From CAVPCY01 sp963702525 (GTDB taxonomy: Bacteria > Actinomycetota > Coriobacteriia > Anaerosomatales > PHET01): a stretch of DNA of 64,000 bases. Positions 1 through 9,899 of this stretch are shown here, one piece after another. Numbering within the stretch: the first letter of the stretch is position 1; every line of letters starts with the position of its first letter. The translations under genes were made by a program, and so were the position numbers. The notes beneath the pieces are model-generated. The model did not search any database. It was not told where the DNA came from and saw nothing but the letters and a program-made list of their open reading frames with translations. The stretch covers positions 141,156 to 205,155 of the forward strand of contig CAVPCY010000014.1 in assembly GCA_963702525.1 (NCBI GenBank). The letters are read 5' to 3'.

Positions 1-1
1 C

Positions 2-199
2 TACGCGCCCGTGCCCGCCACGGTCTTCGATGAGACGATGGCGTTGCCGTACCACCTCTACATCATGGCCACTCAGGCGGTGAAGCCGGCGCCGGACATC
101 GTGTGGGGCACCGCGCTGGTGCTGGTCGTCGGCGTGAGCGTCATCAATCTCGTCGTCGCTGCGTGGCGTGCTCGGCAAAGGAGAAGGATCAGATGGTAG
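2..199 (+). CDS. pstA: Phosphate ABC transporter permease PstA, C-terminal end (5'-truncated by window edge)
   Basis: Only the last 65 codons are present, because the gene begins before the window. The end has the conserved FDETMALPYHLYIMATQ stretch of PstA-type permeases, then a hydrophobic segment (VWGTALVLVVGVSVINLVVA) and a short basic cytoplasmic tail. PstA is one of the two membrane subunits of the high-affinity phosphate importer PstSCAB. The stop overlaps the start of the next gene, pstB, by seven bases, so the two are surely co-translated. A second complete pst set lies at 5.9-9.7 kb. The family call rests on this motif and on the neighbour. Confidence 0.85.
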   Translation, partial: YAPVPATVFDETMALPYHLYIMATQAVKPAPDIVWGTALVLVVGVSVINLVVAAWRARQRRRIRW

Positions 200-986
200 A
201 AGTGCCCAACGCAATCACCGGGGCGTTCGAACTGCAGGACGTCTCGGTCACGTATGGATCGGAGACGGCTGTCGCGGGCGTGAGCATGCGCATCCCTTCG
301 CAGGCGGTGACTGCGCTTATCGGCCCGTCAGGATGCGGGAAGTCCACGCTGCTGCGCTGCTTGAACCGTATGAACGACGAGTTGGGCAATGTGAAGGTGG
401 GCGGTCGGATCCTGCTCGACGGCGTCAACGTCAACGACAAGTCGGTCGATCCGGTCGAGCTTCGGATGCGGGTGGGCCAGGTGTTCCAGAAGCCGAATCC
501 CTTCCCGATGTCGATCTACGACAACGTCTGCTACGGACCGCGTACTCACGGAATCCGCGGGCGAGCGGAGCTTGACGCGCTCGTCGAGGAGTCGCTGAAG
601 CGCGCGGCCCTGTGGAAAGAGGTCAAGGACCGCTCAAGAAGCACGCGTTCGAGCTCTCCGGCGGCCAGCAGCAGCGTCTGTGTATCGCGCGGGCCTTGGC
701 GACCGAGCCCGAGGTGCTGCTCATGGACGAGCCCGCGAGTGCGCTCGACCCCATCTCGACGCAGCAGATCGAGGACACGATCGCGGAGCTCAAGGACACC
801 GTCACCGTCGTGATCGTCACCCACAACATGCAGCAGGCGGCGCGGATCAGCGACCAGACGGCGTTCATGCTGCGTGACTCGATGGAACGGCCCGCCGCCC
901 TGATCGAGATGGGCGACACCAAGACGATGTTCACGAACCCCGGAGACAAGCGGACAGAGGCGTACATCACCGGCCGCTTCGGCTAG
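193..986 (+). CDS. pstB: Phosphate ABC transporter ATPase PstB, copy 1, one frame break
   Basis: This is the cytoplasmic ATPase of the PstSCAB phosphate importer. The ATG at 193 follows an AAGGAG-type ribosome site. Walker A (GPSGCGKST), the PstB-typical VFQKPNPFPMSIYDNV, the signature LSGGQQQRL and Walker B (VLLMDEP) with ALDPIS all follow in order, and the H-loop reads VTHNM. The reading frame jumps from frame 1 to frame 3 near 630-640, where GACCGCTCAAG seems to lack one C. Restoring that base gives a normal protein of about 264 residues, so I read it as a sequence error. A second PstB is encoded at 8857-9697. Confidence 0.93.
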
Positions 987-1011
987 GCGCGCCGCGCACG
1001 GGCCGGAGTAC

Positions 1012-1050
1012 ACAGAAGCGCCGCCACGGGGTTCACGGCGGCGCTTCTGT
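1012..1050 (+). terminator. Perfect 14-bp hairpin after pstB, probable terminator
   Basis: ACAGAAGCGCCGCC (1012-1025) pairs perfectly with 1037-1050 across an 11-base loop, 26 bases after the pstB stop. The base-paired AGAAG/CTTCT foot is present but no long T run follows, as is common in high-GC genomes. Confidence 0.7.
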
Positions 1051-1087
1051 CGTTGTCCGGCACCCCGCAGGATGTCGGCGAAAAGCC

Positions 1088-1119
1088 AGGACGCGCCTGA
1101 GGGGGGTTAGGCGCGTCCT
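1088..1119. terminator. Second perfect 11-bp hairpin between pstB and the GNAT gene
   Basis: AGGACGCGCCT (1088-1098) pairs perfectly with 1109-1119. It lies 38 bases beyond the first hairpin, and both are followed by the same TGTCGTTG sequence. It may be a back-up terminator. Nothing else is recognisable between 987 and 1286. Confidence 0.5.
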
Positions 1120-1286
1120 GTCGTTGCCAGAGGGGCGCTTCCCGCCCGAGGGGGGAGGGGTAGGCGGGTCGCCTCGCTCTGCCCCGAAATGAGCAACGGG
1201 TGTGCCATATCACCGCCGCCCACGTATGATTCGGGGGCACCTCCGCATACTCTCCACAACCCTGCAACAAGCACCCGGGAGCCTCG

Positions 1287-1781
1287 ATGAATGACCTGGC
1301 TATCCGCCGAGCCACGCTCGGAGACGCACGCTCGATCGCCGACATCTACAACCACTACGTCGCGAACTCGACGGCGACCTTCGATACCGAGCCCAAGTCC
1401 GTCGGCGAGCGCATCGCCTGGCTCACGGAGCATGGCGACACACATCCGGTTCTCGTGGCCGAGATCGACGGCGTCGTCGTGGCGTGGGGCGCACTCTCGC
1501 AGTTCCGCGAGCGTCCTGCGTACCGGCACACGGTCGAGATCGCCGTCTACGTCGCGCCGGAGCACACGGGGGCCGGCATAGGGCCGGCTCTCGCCGAGGC
1601 TCTCATCGATGCGGCTCGGTCGGCCGGACACCACGTGGTCGTGAGCCAGATCGTCTCGGAGAACCTTCCGAGCATCAAGCTCTCCGAGCGGGCTGGCTTC
1701 ACGCCTGTTGGTACCATGCATGAGGTGGGCCGCAAGTTCGACCGCTGGCTCGACGTGGTCGTCATGGAGCTGGTGCTGTAG
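1287..1781 (+). CDS. GNAT N-acetyltransferase, phosphinothricin acetyltransferase-like
   Basis: A 164-residue GNAT acetyltransferase close to the Pat/Bar subfamily, which acetylates amino groups of phosphinothricin, methionine sulfoximine or similar small amines with acetyl-CoA. Visible family features are the N-terminal IRRATLGDARSIADIYNHYV, the central VEIAVYVAPEHTGAGIGPAL (the acetyl-CoA pyrophosphate loop in its R/Q-x-x-G-x-G position, here with T-G-A-G-I-G) and the C-terminal ERAGFTPVG with VGRKFDRWLDVV. Subfamily members have this same length. It stands alone behind two hairpins, 22 bases before nhaA. The true substrate cannot be told from sequence. Confidence 0.85.
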   Translation: MNDLAIRRATLGDARSIADIYNHYVANSTATFDTEPKSVGERIAWLTEHGDTHPVLVAEIDGVVVAWGALSQFRERPAYRHTVEIAVYVAPEHTGAGIGPALAEALIDAARSAGHHVVVSQIVSENLPSIKLSERAGFTPVGTMHEVGRKFDRWLDVVVMELVL

Positions 1782-1803
1782 CACGGGCGATGGGGGGCTG
1801 GGC

Positions 1804-3189
1804 GTGGAGACAGAGGCTGTCGAGTCCCGAGACGAACAGCGTGCCCTCGAGCGGGTCGCAGGCAACCTCCGTCGCTTCCTGCACCAGGAGACCACCGGTG
1901 CGCTGGTGCTGCTCCTGGCAACGGTGATCGCTCTCCTGATAGCGAACTCCGCTCTCCACGCTGCCTACGATGAGTTCTGGCATACGCTGGCGGGCTTCTT
2001 CGTAGGCGACTTCGGCTTCGAGCAGTCGCTCAAGCACTGGGTCGACGACGCACTCATGGCGGTCTTCTTCTTCGTCGTTGGACTCGAGATCAAGCGTGAG
2101 TTCATCGTCGGCGAGCTGTCCACGCTTCGTGGCGCCGCGCTGCCGGTCGTCGCCGCAATCGGCGGCATGGTCGTCCCAGCAGCGATCTACGCGGCTCTGA
2201 ACGCCGGTGGCCCGGGCGCGGCGGGCTGGGGCGTGCCGATGGCGACAGACATCGCTTTCGCGCTGGGAGTGCTGGCCCTGCTGGGGTCTCGGATCCCCGA
2301 TTCGCTGAAGGTGTTCCTCACGGCGCTCGCGATCGCGGACGACATCGGGGCGATCCTCGTCATTGCGCTCTTCTACACCCAGCAGGTCTATGGGGTCTGG
2401 CTTCTGTTCGCGCTCGTTCCACTTGCCCTGATGATCGTGCTGAACCGCATCGGCTACGATGAGCCGCTGGGCTATGCGGTTCTCGGGGTCGTCCTGTGGT
2501 TCTGCGTCTTCAACTCGGGCATCCACGCCACGATAGCCGGCGTGATCGCGGCGTTCGCTATCCCGGCGAGCGCGAAGCTGTCGCCGCTGGCGTTCACCGA
2601 GGTCTGTCGCCTCAACGTTGAGGAGATCGAGTCGCGCGACGTGCCCGGCGCCCACACGCTCGAGGACGATAGCCAGCAGAAGGCTGCGCTCAGGATCCGA
2701 GACGCCGCCACCCACAGCACCGCGCCGTTGCAGCGACTCGAGTTCGCCCTGCATCCCTTGAGCGCTCTGATCATCCTGCCGTTGTTCGCGCTGGCCAACG
2801 CGAACATCAGGCTCGTGGGATCTGAGGGGCTGGGCGTCCACGCAGTAGCGGCGGGCGTGTTCCTCGGGCTTGTTGTGGGCAAGCCGGTCGGGATCTCGCT
2901 GGCATCATATCTGGCGGTGCGGACGGGGTTGACGAGTCTGCCGGCCGGGGTCACGTGGCGCCACATCATCGGGGCGGGCCTTCTCGGCGGCATCGGCTTC
3001 ACGATGTCGCTCTTCGTCGCCAACCTCGCCTACCGAGTGGCCGGAGTGGAGAACGAGGCCAAGATCGCCATCCTCGCTGCATCGGTCGTGGCCGGGGTTC
3101 TCGGCTACTCGTGGCTGCGTTTCGCGACTCGGGCGCAGCAAGCTAGCGGATCGGGAGCCGACTGCGGGGCTTGGCGTCGCCGGCGTTGA
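1804..3189 (+). CDS. nhaA: Na+/H+ antiporter NhaA
   Basis: An intact 461-residue membrane antiporter that exports Na+ (or Li+) in exchange for H+. The GTG start at 1804 follows a G-rich Shine-Dalgarno stretch. The protein has about 11-12 hydrophobic segments. It keeps the two aspartate centres of NhaA: ATDIAFALGVLALLG (equivalent to E. coli D133) and ALAIADDIGAILVIA (the D163-D164 pair). The GFTMSLFVANLAY segment near the C-terminus is also typical. It is longer than E. coli NhaA (388 residues) because of a hydrophilic insert around residues 270-310 and a basic tail, both usual in actinobacterial forms. Confidence 0.95.
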   Translation: METEAVESRDEQRALERVAGNLRRFLHQETTGALVLLLATVIALLIANSALHAAYDEFWHTLAGFFVGDFGFEQSLKHWVDDALMAVFFFVVGLEIKREFIVGELSTLRGAALPVVAAIGGMVVPAAIYAALNAGGPGAAGWGVPMATDIAFALGVLALLGSRIPDSLKVFLTALAIADDIGAILVIALFYTQQVYGVWLLFALVPLALMIVLNRIGYDEPLGYAVLGVVLWFCVFNSGIHATIAGVIAAFAIPASAKLSPLAFTEVCRLNVEEIESRDVPGAHTLEDDSQQKAALRIRDAATHSTAPLQRLEFALHPLSALIILPLFALANANIRLVGSEGLGVHAVAAGVFLGLVVGKPVGISLASYLAVRTGLTSLPAGVTWRHIIGAGLLGGIGFTMSLFVANLAYRVAGVENEAKIAILAASVVAGVLGYSWLRFATRAQQASGSGADCGAWRRRR

Positions 3190-3374
3190 TCGGCCGTTTC
3201 ACTCCCTTCTTGCGGGCTTCTAACGCGCCTGCAACCACCTCCTCTCCAAGGGCGTTCAGACTCCGGGGTGCCGGGTCTCATCGGGAGGAAGGGGGCTTCA
3301 CTCGAGGACGTCAGCCACCGATCGCAACGCTCGTCCGAAGTCACAATGCAGTCTCCACATTCAGGAGGAACGTG

Positions 3375-4807
3375 ATGAACAGCACTCTTAGTCGCGCTCG
3401 CCGGATAGTCGGCAGCGCTCTGGCCATCGCTTTGGTGGCAACGCTCGTACCGGCGGGCGCCGCGTCGGCGCACACCAAGCCGAAGAAGCCCCAGCACCAG
3501 ATCAAGAAGGTCACCAAGAAGCCGCAGCACAAGGTCAAGAACGTCATCGTTCTGATCAGCGATGGCATGGGCTACAACCAGCTTGCCGCCGGCGATCTGT
3601 ACACCGACGGAAAGCTAGGGACGCAGGGATACGAGAAGTTCCCGTTCCGCGCCGGCATGTCGACGTTCGCGCACCCGTCGGTGGGCGGCGGATACGATCC
3701 CGCACAGGCATGGGGGAGCTTCGACTACGTCAAGATGAACCCGACCGACTCGGCTGCGGCCGCGACCGCGATGTCGACCGGCGTGCAAGACGTACAACGC
3801 CGGCATCGGCGTCGACGTCAACGGCAACCGGATCAAGCACGTTCTCGAGTACGCCGAGGAGCGCGGCAAGGCGACAGGCGTCATCTCGACCGTCGAGTTC
3901 AGCCACGCCACCCCGGCCGGCTTCGTCGCCCACAACCCCTCGCGCAACGACTACGCGGGAATCGCCAACGAGATGCTCAAGGAGTCGGCCGCCGACGTCA
4001 TCATGGGCGCCGGCAATCCGATGTACACCGACAGCGGTGTCCACCCGCACGCCGATAGCGAGCAACTACAACTACGTGGGCGGCCAGGCCACGTGGGACG
4101 GGCTGAACGCGGGGCTCATCGGCGCTGACGCCGACAACGACGGCGACCTTGGATCCTTTCACCCTGATCCAGACCAAGCAGCAGTTCGAGCAGCTGACGA
4201 CAGGCAAGACGCCCCGCCGAGTGGTCGGCGTTCCCCAGGTCTACACGACGCTGCAGCAGAATCGCGGCGGCGAGACGACCGCTGCGGCATACGCTGTGCC
4301 GTTCAACTCGAACGTCCCGACGCTCGCGACGATGACCAAGGGCGCACTCAACGTACTCGACAACGACAAGGACGGCCTGTTCCTGATGGTCGAGGGCGGG
4401 GCGGTCGACTGGGCGGCCACGCCAACCAGAAGGGTCGCACGATCGAGGAGCAGGAGGACTTCAACGCTGCGGTCGAGGCCGTGGTCTGCTGGGTCAACAA
4501 GAAGTCCAACTGGAACGAGACGCTCGTCATCGTCACGGGCGACCACGAGACCGGCTACCTCACCGGCCCGGGCAGCGGTCAGCTTCCGGCCGGCCCGCTG
4601 TGGACCCCGCTCGTGAACGGCGGCAAGGGCATCATGCCTGGCATGCAGTTCAACAGCGGCGACCACACCAACTCGCTGATCCCGATCTTCGCCAAGGGGC
4701 GCGGTAGCTCGAAGCTCAAGGCCGCGGCCACCGGCATCGACCCGATGCGTGGCGCGTACTGCGACAACACCGATATCGCGAAGGCCATCATCTCCACGAT
4801 GAAGTAG
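3375..4807 (+). CDS. phoA: Secreted alkaline phosphatase, PhoA family, several frame breaks
   Basis: This enzyme hydrolyses phosphomonoesters outside the membrane and so feeds the pst importer encoded downstream. The ATG at 3375 follows AGGAGGAACGTG. A signal peptide (hydrophobic core VGSALAIALVATLVPAGA, then ASA-HT) precedes a Lys/His-rich linker. The metal site VIVLISDGMGYNQL and the nucleophile motif TDSAAAATAMSTG match E. coli-type PhoA. GVISTVEFSHATPAGFVAH and VIVTGDHETG are further family blocks. Frame changes occur near 3786 (an extra base before KTYNAGIGVD), 4055, 4150 and 4425. The whole protein can be read in pieces, so it was probably intact before sequence errors. Confidence 0.88.
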
Positions 4808-4830
4808 CCACCGCAGCAAGACTGTGCATC

Positions 4831-4862
4831 GGAGGGGTCCCGATCGCCGTCGGGGCCCCTCC
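4831..4862 (+). terminator. Terminator hairpin after phoA
   Basis: GGAGGGGTCCCGA (4831-4843) pairs with 4850-4862 with a single wobble position, 23 bases after the phoA stop. It is followed by TCTTGTCC, so it is a good intrinsic terminator candidate. Confidence 0.75.
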
Positions 4863-5148
4863 TCTTGTCCGAGCCAACTCCCGCACCACTGGCCGGCCTG
4901 CGGTCCTGGATCGCGCGGTCGATCAGACGCCGCTGCGTTCGAGCCAGAACCGAGGAGTCGAGGCGATGTGCGGCGTTTTCACGGTCGTAACCAATCGTGC
5001 AGCTTCTTCTTACGTGTTGTTATCGAGGGTGCAACCACGGAGGCTTCGGCTCCTCCTAGACTCCACTCGACCGTTGCCAAAGGCGGTCTCGGGCCAAGAC
5101 CGGAAGTGCCGGTTGACGGACGCCCGACAAGCCAGACACGGAGGAGCC

Positions 5149-5847
5149 ATGAAGAGGAAGTTCGTTGTGGCAATCGCGGCGGCATGCGCCACCGCGATGA
5201 TCGCAGCGGTGCCGGCGGTTGCGGCCGTTGTCGCATCGATGCAGGTGAGCCAGACCAAAGGCTACTACGGCCAAGAGACCGTGCTGCAGCCGAGCGTAGA
5301 CACGACCCTCGTGCCGGGGGCCACGTTCACGATGGAGACATCCAAGAACGGCTCGTGCGTGGGAGATGCTCGGCGAGAACCAGGGCATCGAAGACACCGG
5401 CACCGTCGATCCCTTCTATCACATCTGGGACAACACGGTCGAGCTACCCGGCATATTTCAGGGTCGCGTACCGCTCGAAGGGCACCACAATGGGCCAGGA
5501 CCCCACGGCGGTGACCGAACCGGTCCAGCTCACCGCGCTCAAGTACCTGAGCACGCGGGTGAAGATCACCGGCGCCAAGTCGATCAAGGTCGGCAAGTCC
5601 CTGAAGGTAGCGGTGCAGGTGTCGCCGGAGTGCGGCGAAGGCATCGTGAAGGTCAACCGCTACAAGCGTTCCGGCAATCGCTGGGTGTTCAAGAAGTCGT
5701 ATCGGATCGCGACCGACGAGGTCGGTGCCGGTGCTCTCACGCTCAAGCCCGGCGCGCGCGGCAGGTTCCTCCTCCGCGCGAAGTTCCTCGGCAACCAGTT
5801 CGGCGTCTCGTCCGCCAACGACGTTCAAGTCCTACGTCGTCCGCTAA
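5149..5847 (+). CDS. Secreted protein with one Ig-like surface domain, function unknown, frame breaks
   Basis: The start at 5149 follows GGAGGAGCC. A signal peptide is clear (MKRKFVVAIAAACATAMIAA, then VPAVAAV). About 230 residues follow if frame jumps near 5360, 5455 and 5820 are repaired; the last gives the ending FKSYVVR. The C-terminal third (VKVNRYKRSGNRWVFKKSY and later GRFLLRAKFLGN) resembles the last domain of the beta-helix protein at 58.8-60.9 kb, an Ig-like fold common on actinobacterial surface proteins. It sits between phoA and pstS, so phosphate-limited expression is possible, but no role can be assigned. Confidence 0.6.
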
Positions 5848-5887
5848 GCCAGCGGCCACGACGAACCAGTCTAGAAAGGAAACGCAG

Positions 5888-6738
5888 ATGAAACTGTTCA
5901 AGAAGCGGAGTTTCGCACTGGCGACCGTCCTGATGCTGGTCGTCGCAATGGTCGTCCCGGCCGCTGCGATGGCCGCAACCACACTCAAGCTCAGCGGGTC
6001 GACCACCGTGTACCCGGGAGCCGTGATCCTCGCCAAGGCATACAAGGCCAGAGAAGGGCATGAACGTCATCGTCACCGGCGGCGGTTCGGGTAGCCGGCA
6101 TCAGCCAGGTACTCTCGGGATCGGTCAACATCGGCATGTCTTCGCGCGACCTGAAGGACTCCGAGAACGCCAAGGGCGCGAAGGCCACGACAGACTTCGC
6201 CCGCGATGCGGTTGGCCGTCATCGTCAACAAGAGGAACCCCAAGACCAACCTGAGCCAGAGTCGCAGATCTCGCGACATCTACCGCGGCAAGATCACCAA
6301 CTGGAAGCAGGTCGGCGGACCCAACGCGCGCATCGTGCTCTGTGGCCGCACCGGCGCCTCGGGCACGTACGAGTACTTCAAGGAGGTCTTCCTGCAATAA
6401 GCAGCCGCCAGTCCTCGCAAGACCAAGCAGTACTCCTCGAACGGCATGGTCCGCTCGGCGGTTCGCAACAACAAGTACGCGATCGGCTATGTCTGGACCA
6501 GGCCTACATGAACAGCGAGCGATCAAGACGCTGAAGATCGGTGGCGTCTACCCGAGCCGCTCCAACCGTCTAGCAGCGAGCGAAGTACAAGTACGTGCGG
6601 CCGCTCTACTGCGTGACCAAGGGCGCTCCCGCGGGCGCCGCGAAGTCCTTCATCAACTGGACGCTGCAGCGAAGACCGGCCAGTCCTACATCGCCAAGGA
6701 GTTCCTGCCCGCCAAGAACCGTATTCTCTCCGCACAAG
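5888..6738 (+). CDS. pstS: Phosphate-binding protein PstS, heavily frame-broken
   Basis: PstS captures phosphate outside the membrane and hands it to PstC/PstA. The ATG at 5888 follows AAAGGAAACGCAG and opens a signal peptide (LATVLMLVVAMVVPAAAMA). The mature start TTLKLSGSTTVYP is the standard PstS phosphate-site motif. In other frames come VIVTGGGSGS, NIGMSSRDLK, ITNWKQVGGPNARIV, RTGASGTYEYFKE and GAAKSFINW, all in PstS order. At least six frame changes split it and no clear stop is visible, so the end is approximate, set just before the hairpin at 6740. The order pstS-pstC-pstA-pstB supports the call. Confidence 0.85.
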
Positions 6739-6739
6739 C

Positions 6740-6772
6740 GCGGGCACGGCCCCGTCCCAGGGTCGTGCCCGC
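6740..6772 (+). terminator. Hairpin between pstS and pstC, possible attenuator
   Basis: GCGGGCACG (6740-6748) pairs with CGTGCCCGC (6764-6772), with further pairing inside after one mismatch. A partial terminator here would raise PstS relative to the membrane subunits, as often seen in pst operons. No T run follows. Confidence 0.5.
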
Positions 6773-6809
6773 AGCGCTTGGTGCAGGGTCGAATGGAGGT
6801 CCGCTCAGT

Positions 6810-7864
6810 ATGGGCGTTGACGCTAACAGCCACTCGCGGCGTCGCACGCCGCCATCCCGGTGGAGTTGAAGCGTCGATCGACTTGAGCAGTGGGTCGGCG
6901 CGAGGGAAGCGAAAGGGTCGCCGAGACCGTTCTGATGGTGGCGACTGTGCTCAGCGCGCTGTTCGTGGTCCTCGTGGCCGCCTTCGTGCTTGCGCGTGGC
7001 ATTCCGGCGCTCGTCGAGAACGGGACGCGTTCCTGACGGGCTCCGGGTGGGATGCGGACCTCGAGGACGCCTGGTCGGTACCGGAGGGCGCGACCTTCGG
7101 CGCGCTTCCACTCATCGCGGGCAGCGTCCTGACGACCCTCGGCGCTCTGGGCTTCACTGTCGTGATCGGCCTGGGGTGCTCGGTTGCCCTGGTCGAGTTC
7201 TGCCCGGGGTGGCTGCGCCGGCCGATCGAGGCGGTGGTGCAGCTGTTGGCCGGCATCCCGTCGGTGGTGTTCGGCCTTGTCGGGCTTCTCGCTGATGGTC
7301 CCCTTCATCGAAACCTACGTCGTGCCCGCGAACGCTTTCGAGGAGGTTCCTGACGCGGTGTTCGACGGCCAGGCACTGCTCACGGCCGTCATCGTGCTCA
7401 CCTTCATGATCATGCCGTTCTTCGTCTCGGTGACCTCGGACGCTCTGCGCGCTGTACCTCGGTCGCTTGTCGATGGGGGCCGTGCGCTCGGCCTCACGCA
7501 CTGGCGTGCGGTGACCAAGATCCAACTGCCGCTGGCGCTTCCCGGCATCATCGCCGGCGCTGTTCTCGCAGCCGCCCGCGCGATGGGTGAGGCGATCGCG
7601 TTGTCGATGGTCGCAGGGGCACTTGCCGTCGTGCCCACCCTCGAGAACGGGCCGCTCTACTTCGTGCTCACGCCGGTGCGGACCATGGCCTCGGCGATAG
7701 TCGAGACCGGCGGAGAAGCCGGCAGCGTGCCGAGTATCCAAGGCGCGCTGTTCGCCTTGGCGACGCTGCTGCTCATAGCGAGCCTGCTCCTCTCCGTGGC
7801 GGCTCGCTTCGCGTTCACTGTGTCCGCCAAGCGCCTTCGCTTGGCAACCGAGAGGTCGGTGTGA
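6810..7864 (+). CDS. pstC: Phosphate ABC transporter permease PstC, frame breaks
   Basis: First membrane subunit of the second phosphate importer. The probable start is the ATG at 6810, with a frame change near 6850. The first helix is read as ETVLMVATVLSALFVVLVAA, then ARGIPALVENG, and the permease core VVQLLAGIPSVVFGLVGLL is read before another break near 7290. From there an open frame runs to the stop and holds the EAA-type loop (DALRAVPRSLVDGGRALGLT) and AMGEAIALSMVAGA, both characteristic of PstC. It is two bases from the next gene. The length after repair is the usual 320-350 residues. Confidence 0.88.
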
Positions 7865-7865
7865 G

Positions 7866-8823
7866 ATGAGCCGCGTCTTCAGTGCGGACCGCCTGCGCGA
7901 GCGAGTGCGGTTTGGCTCAGTCGTGTGGCCGGTGATCGCGTGGCTGTGCGCGATCACGGTAACGGCGGTGTGTGTGGGCATCATCGTGTACCTGTTCCAG
8001 CAGGGCTCACAGACCGTGAACATGCACTTCCTGACCCACGACCCGAATCCGAGCATGACCGAGGCACAGACGGGGGCGTGCGCGTCCCGATCGCCGGTAC
8101 GGTCATCCTCATCGTGCTGAGCCTCATCGTTCGCCGTTCCGCTCGCGCTCGCCTCGGCCACGTACCTCGCCGAGTACATGGACGAGAGCCGCCCCCTCAC
8201 GAAAGCGGTGCGTGTTGGGCTCGAAGTGCTCGCGAGTGTGCCGTCTGTCGTCTTCGGCATGTTCGGCATCGCGCTATTCACAAGCCGAGTCTCACATTCA
8301 TGTCGAGCGCCGGCGCTGATGCGAGCAGGGCGGCGTTCGGGCGCTCGTTCCTTGTGGCAGGCGTCGTGATGGGCGTGCACGTGCTGCCCTTCATCGTGAA
8401 GGTCATGGAGGAGGCGATTCGATCGGTGCCCAAGGCGTACCGGGACGCATCCGCGGCCCTGGGCTTCCTCGGTGGCGCTCGATCCGCAAGGTGGTGCTGC
8501 CCGCCGCCATGCCAGGGCTCTCGACCGCGGTGATACTCGGGATGGGACTGGTCGCCGGAGACACGGCGATCGTCTGGCTCACGCTGGGTGGGACAGTGGA
8601 TATGGGCGCGGATGCCTGGTGGCAGCCGCAGAACTGGAACGCCGTGCTCCACGGGACGGGCGCGACTCTCACAACGTTCACCTACTACACCTCACCGGTA
8701 GGAGAGGGCACGGCGCCGGAGATGGCGTTTGGCGCCGCACTCATCCTGATGGCGATCGTGCTTGCGCTCAACATCACTGCGACCGTGATTGCGCGGGCGG
8801 GCTCTCGCCACCACCGCCGCTGA
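7866..8823 (+). CDS. pstA: Phosphate ABC transporter permease PstA, copy 2, frame breaks
   Basis: Second membrane subunit of the importer. It starts at ATG 7866, immediately after pstC. The N-terminus has a transmembrane helix (WLCAITVTAVCVGIIVYLF). In successive frames follow ALASATYLAEYMDESRPLTK, LASVPSVVFGMFGIALF, the EAA-type loop EEAIRSVPKAYRDASAALGF and AMPGLSTAVILGMGLVAGDT. The last 110 residues are open to the stop at 8823. Frame changes lie near 8075, 8130, 8280 and 8480. The motif order is diagnostic of PstA/PstC permeases, and gene order makes it PstA. Confidence 0.86.
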
Positions 8824-8856
8824 GGACTCAAGGCCGATCCGAAAGGAAGACGACAT

Positions 8857-9697
8857 ATGCAGGTCATGGAACGCGAACGTTCTGAGCTCGACGATGCAGA
8901 CGCTGGAAGGAGCTCGAGCAACTGCCGCAATAGCGCCCGTGCACACCGCCATCACGATCAAGGAGCTCGACTCATTCTACGGTACGAAGCAGGTACTCCG
9001 CTCGATCTCCATGGATCTGCCGCAGAATCGGATAACGGCGTTCGTGGGCCCCTCGGGGTGTGGCAAGTCGACGGCATTGCGATGTATCAATCGCATGAAC
9101 GACACGATCGCCGGTTTCAGGATGACCGGTCGCATCGAGCTGCAGGGCCAGGACATCAACGGGCGCGGAGTGAACGTCAACACCCTGCGGCGGTTGGTCG
9201 GAATGGTCTTTCAGGCCCCGAATCCGTTCCCGATGTCGATCAAGGACAACATCGCGCTTGCGATCAGAGAGCACGAGCGCGACGTGCGAGGCGATCGAGA
9301 TCGATAGCAGGGTCCGCAAGGCGCTCGAGCAGGCCAGCCTGTGGGACGAGGTGGGCGACTGCCTGAACCACTCGGCACTCGCGCTGTCCGGCGGCCAGCA
9401 GCAGCGCTTGTGCATCGCGCGCGCGCTCGCGGTAAGCCCGTCGGTCCTCATGCTCGACGAGCCGTGCGCTTCGCTCGACCCGATCTCGACCGCGGCGATC
9501 GAGCGCCTGCTGCTCGATCTGAAGCGTGACTACACGATCGTCATCGTGACCCACAACCTGGCTCAAGCGCGGCGCATCTCGGACAACTGCGGGTTCTTCC
9601 TGATGGGCGAGCTCGTGGAGTACGGCACGACGGACCAGCTGTTCACCGAGCCGAACGTGACGAGACCGCGCGCTACCTGAACGGGGTCTACGGGTAG
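8857..9697 (+). CDS. pstB: Phosphate ABC transporter ATPase PstB, copy 2, frame breaks
   Basis: ATPase of the second importer. The ATG at 8857 has a good ribosome site (GAAAGGAAGACGACAT); the next ATG, at 8894, is in the downstream frame, so the start is either that or 8857 plus an early break. Walker A (GPSGCGKSTALRC), VFQAPNPFPMSIKDNIALA, the signature LSGGQQQRL, Walker B (VLMLDEP) with ASLDPIS and VTHNLAQARRI are all present. Frame changes occur near 9280 and 9660, and the repaired end reads ETARYLNGVYG. It differs throughout from copy 1, so the two pst systems are not a recent duplication. No phoU is nearby. Confidence 0.9.
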
Positions 9698-9899
9698 TCG
9701 ACGTACGCCCGCCCGCAGTGCGGCGTTCCGGCACCGAACGTATACGCGGTATTGCAGACCTGAAAACCCTTTGTTGCTTCCCGCCCAAGGGTCTTCCGCC
9801 ACGCGCCCGATGCCGCAATCATCGTGTTAGACGTTCGCAGCACGAGTCGTAGCCACGTCAGCAGGTCCACCGAAGATGGACTCAGCCTAGGAGGCTCCC

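Noticed and set aside
1195..1215. Crp-like site GTGTGCCATATCACC before the first GNAT gene
   Set aside because: The GTG and CAC cores are six bases apart instead of eight, so it does not fit the consensus.
3200..3374. Pho box upstream of phoA
   Set aside because: No direct repeats of the GTTCACC type or other PhoP-like spacing could be found.
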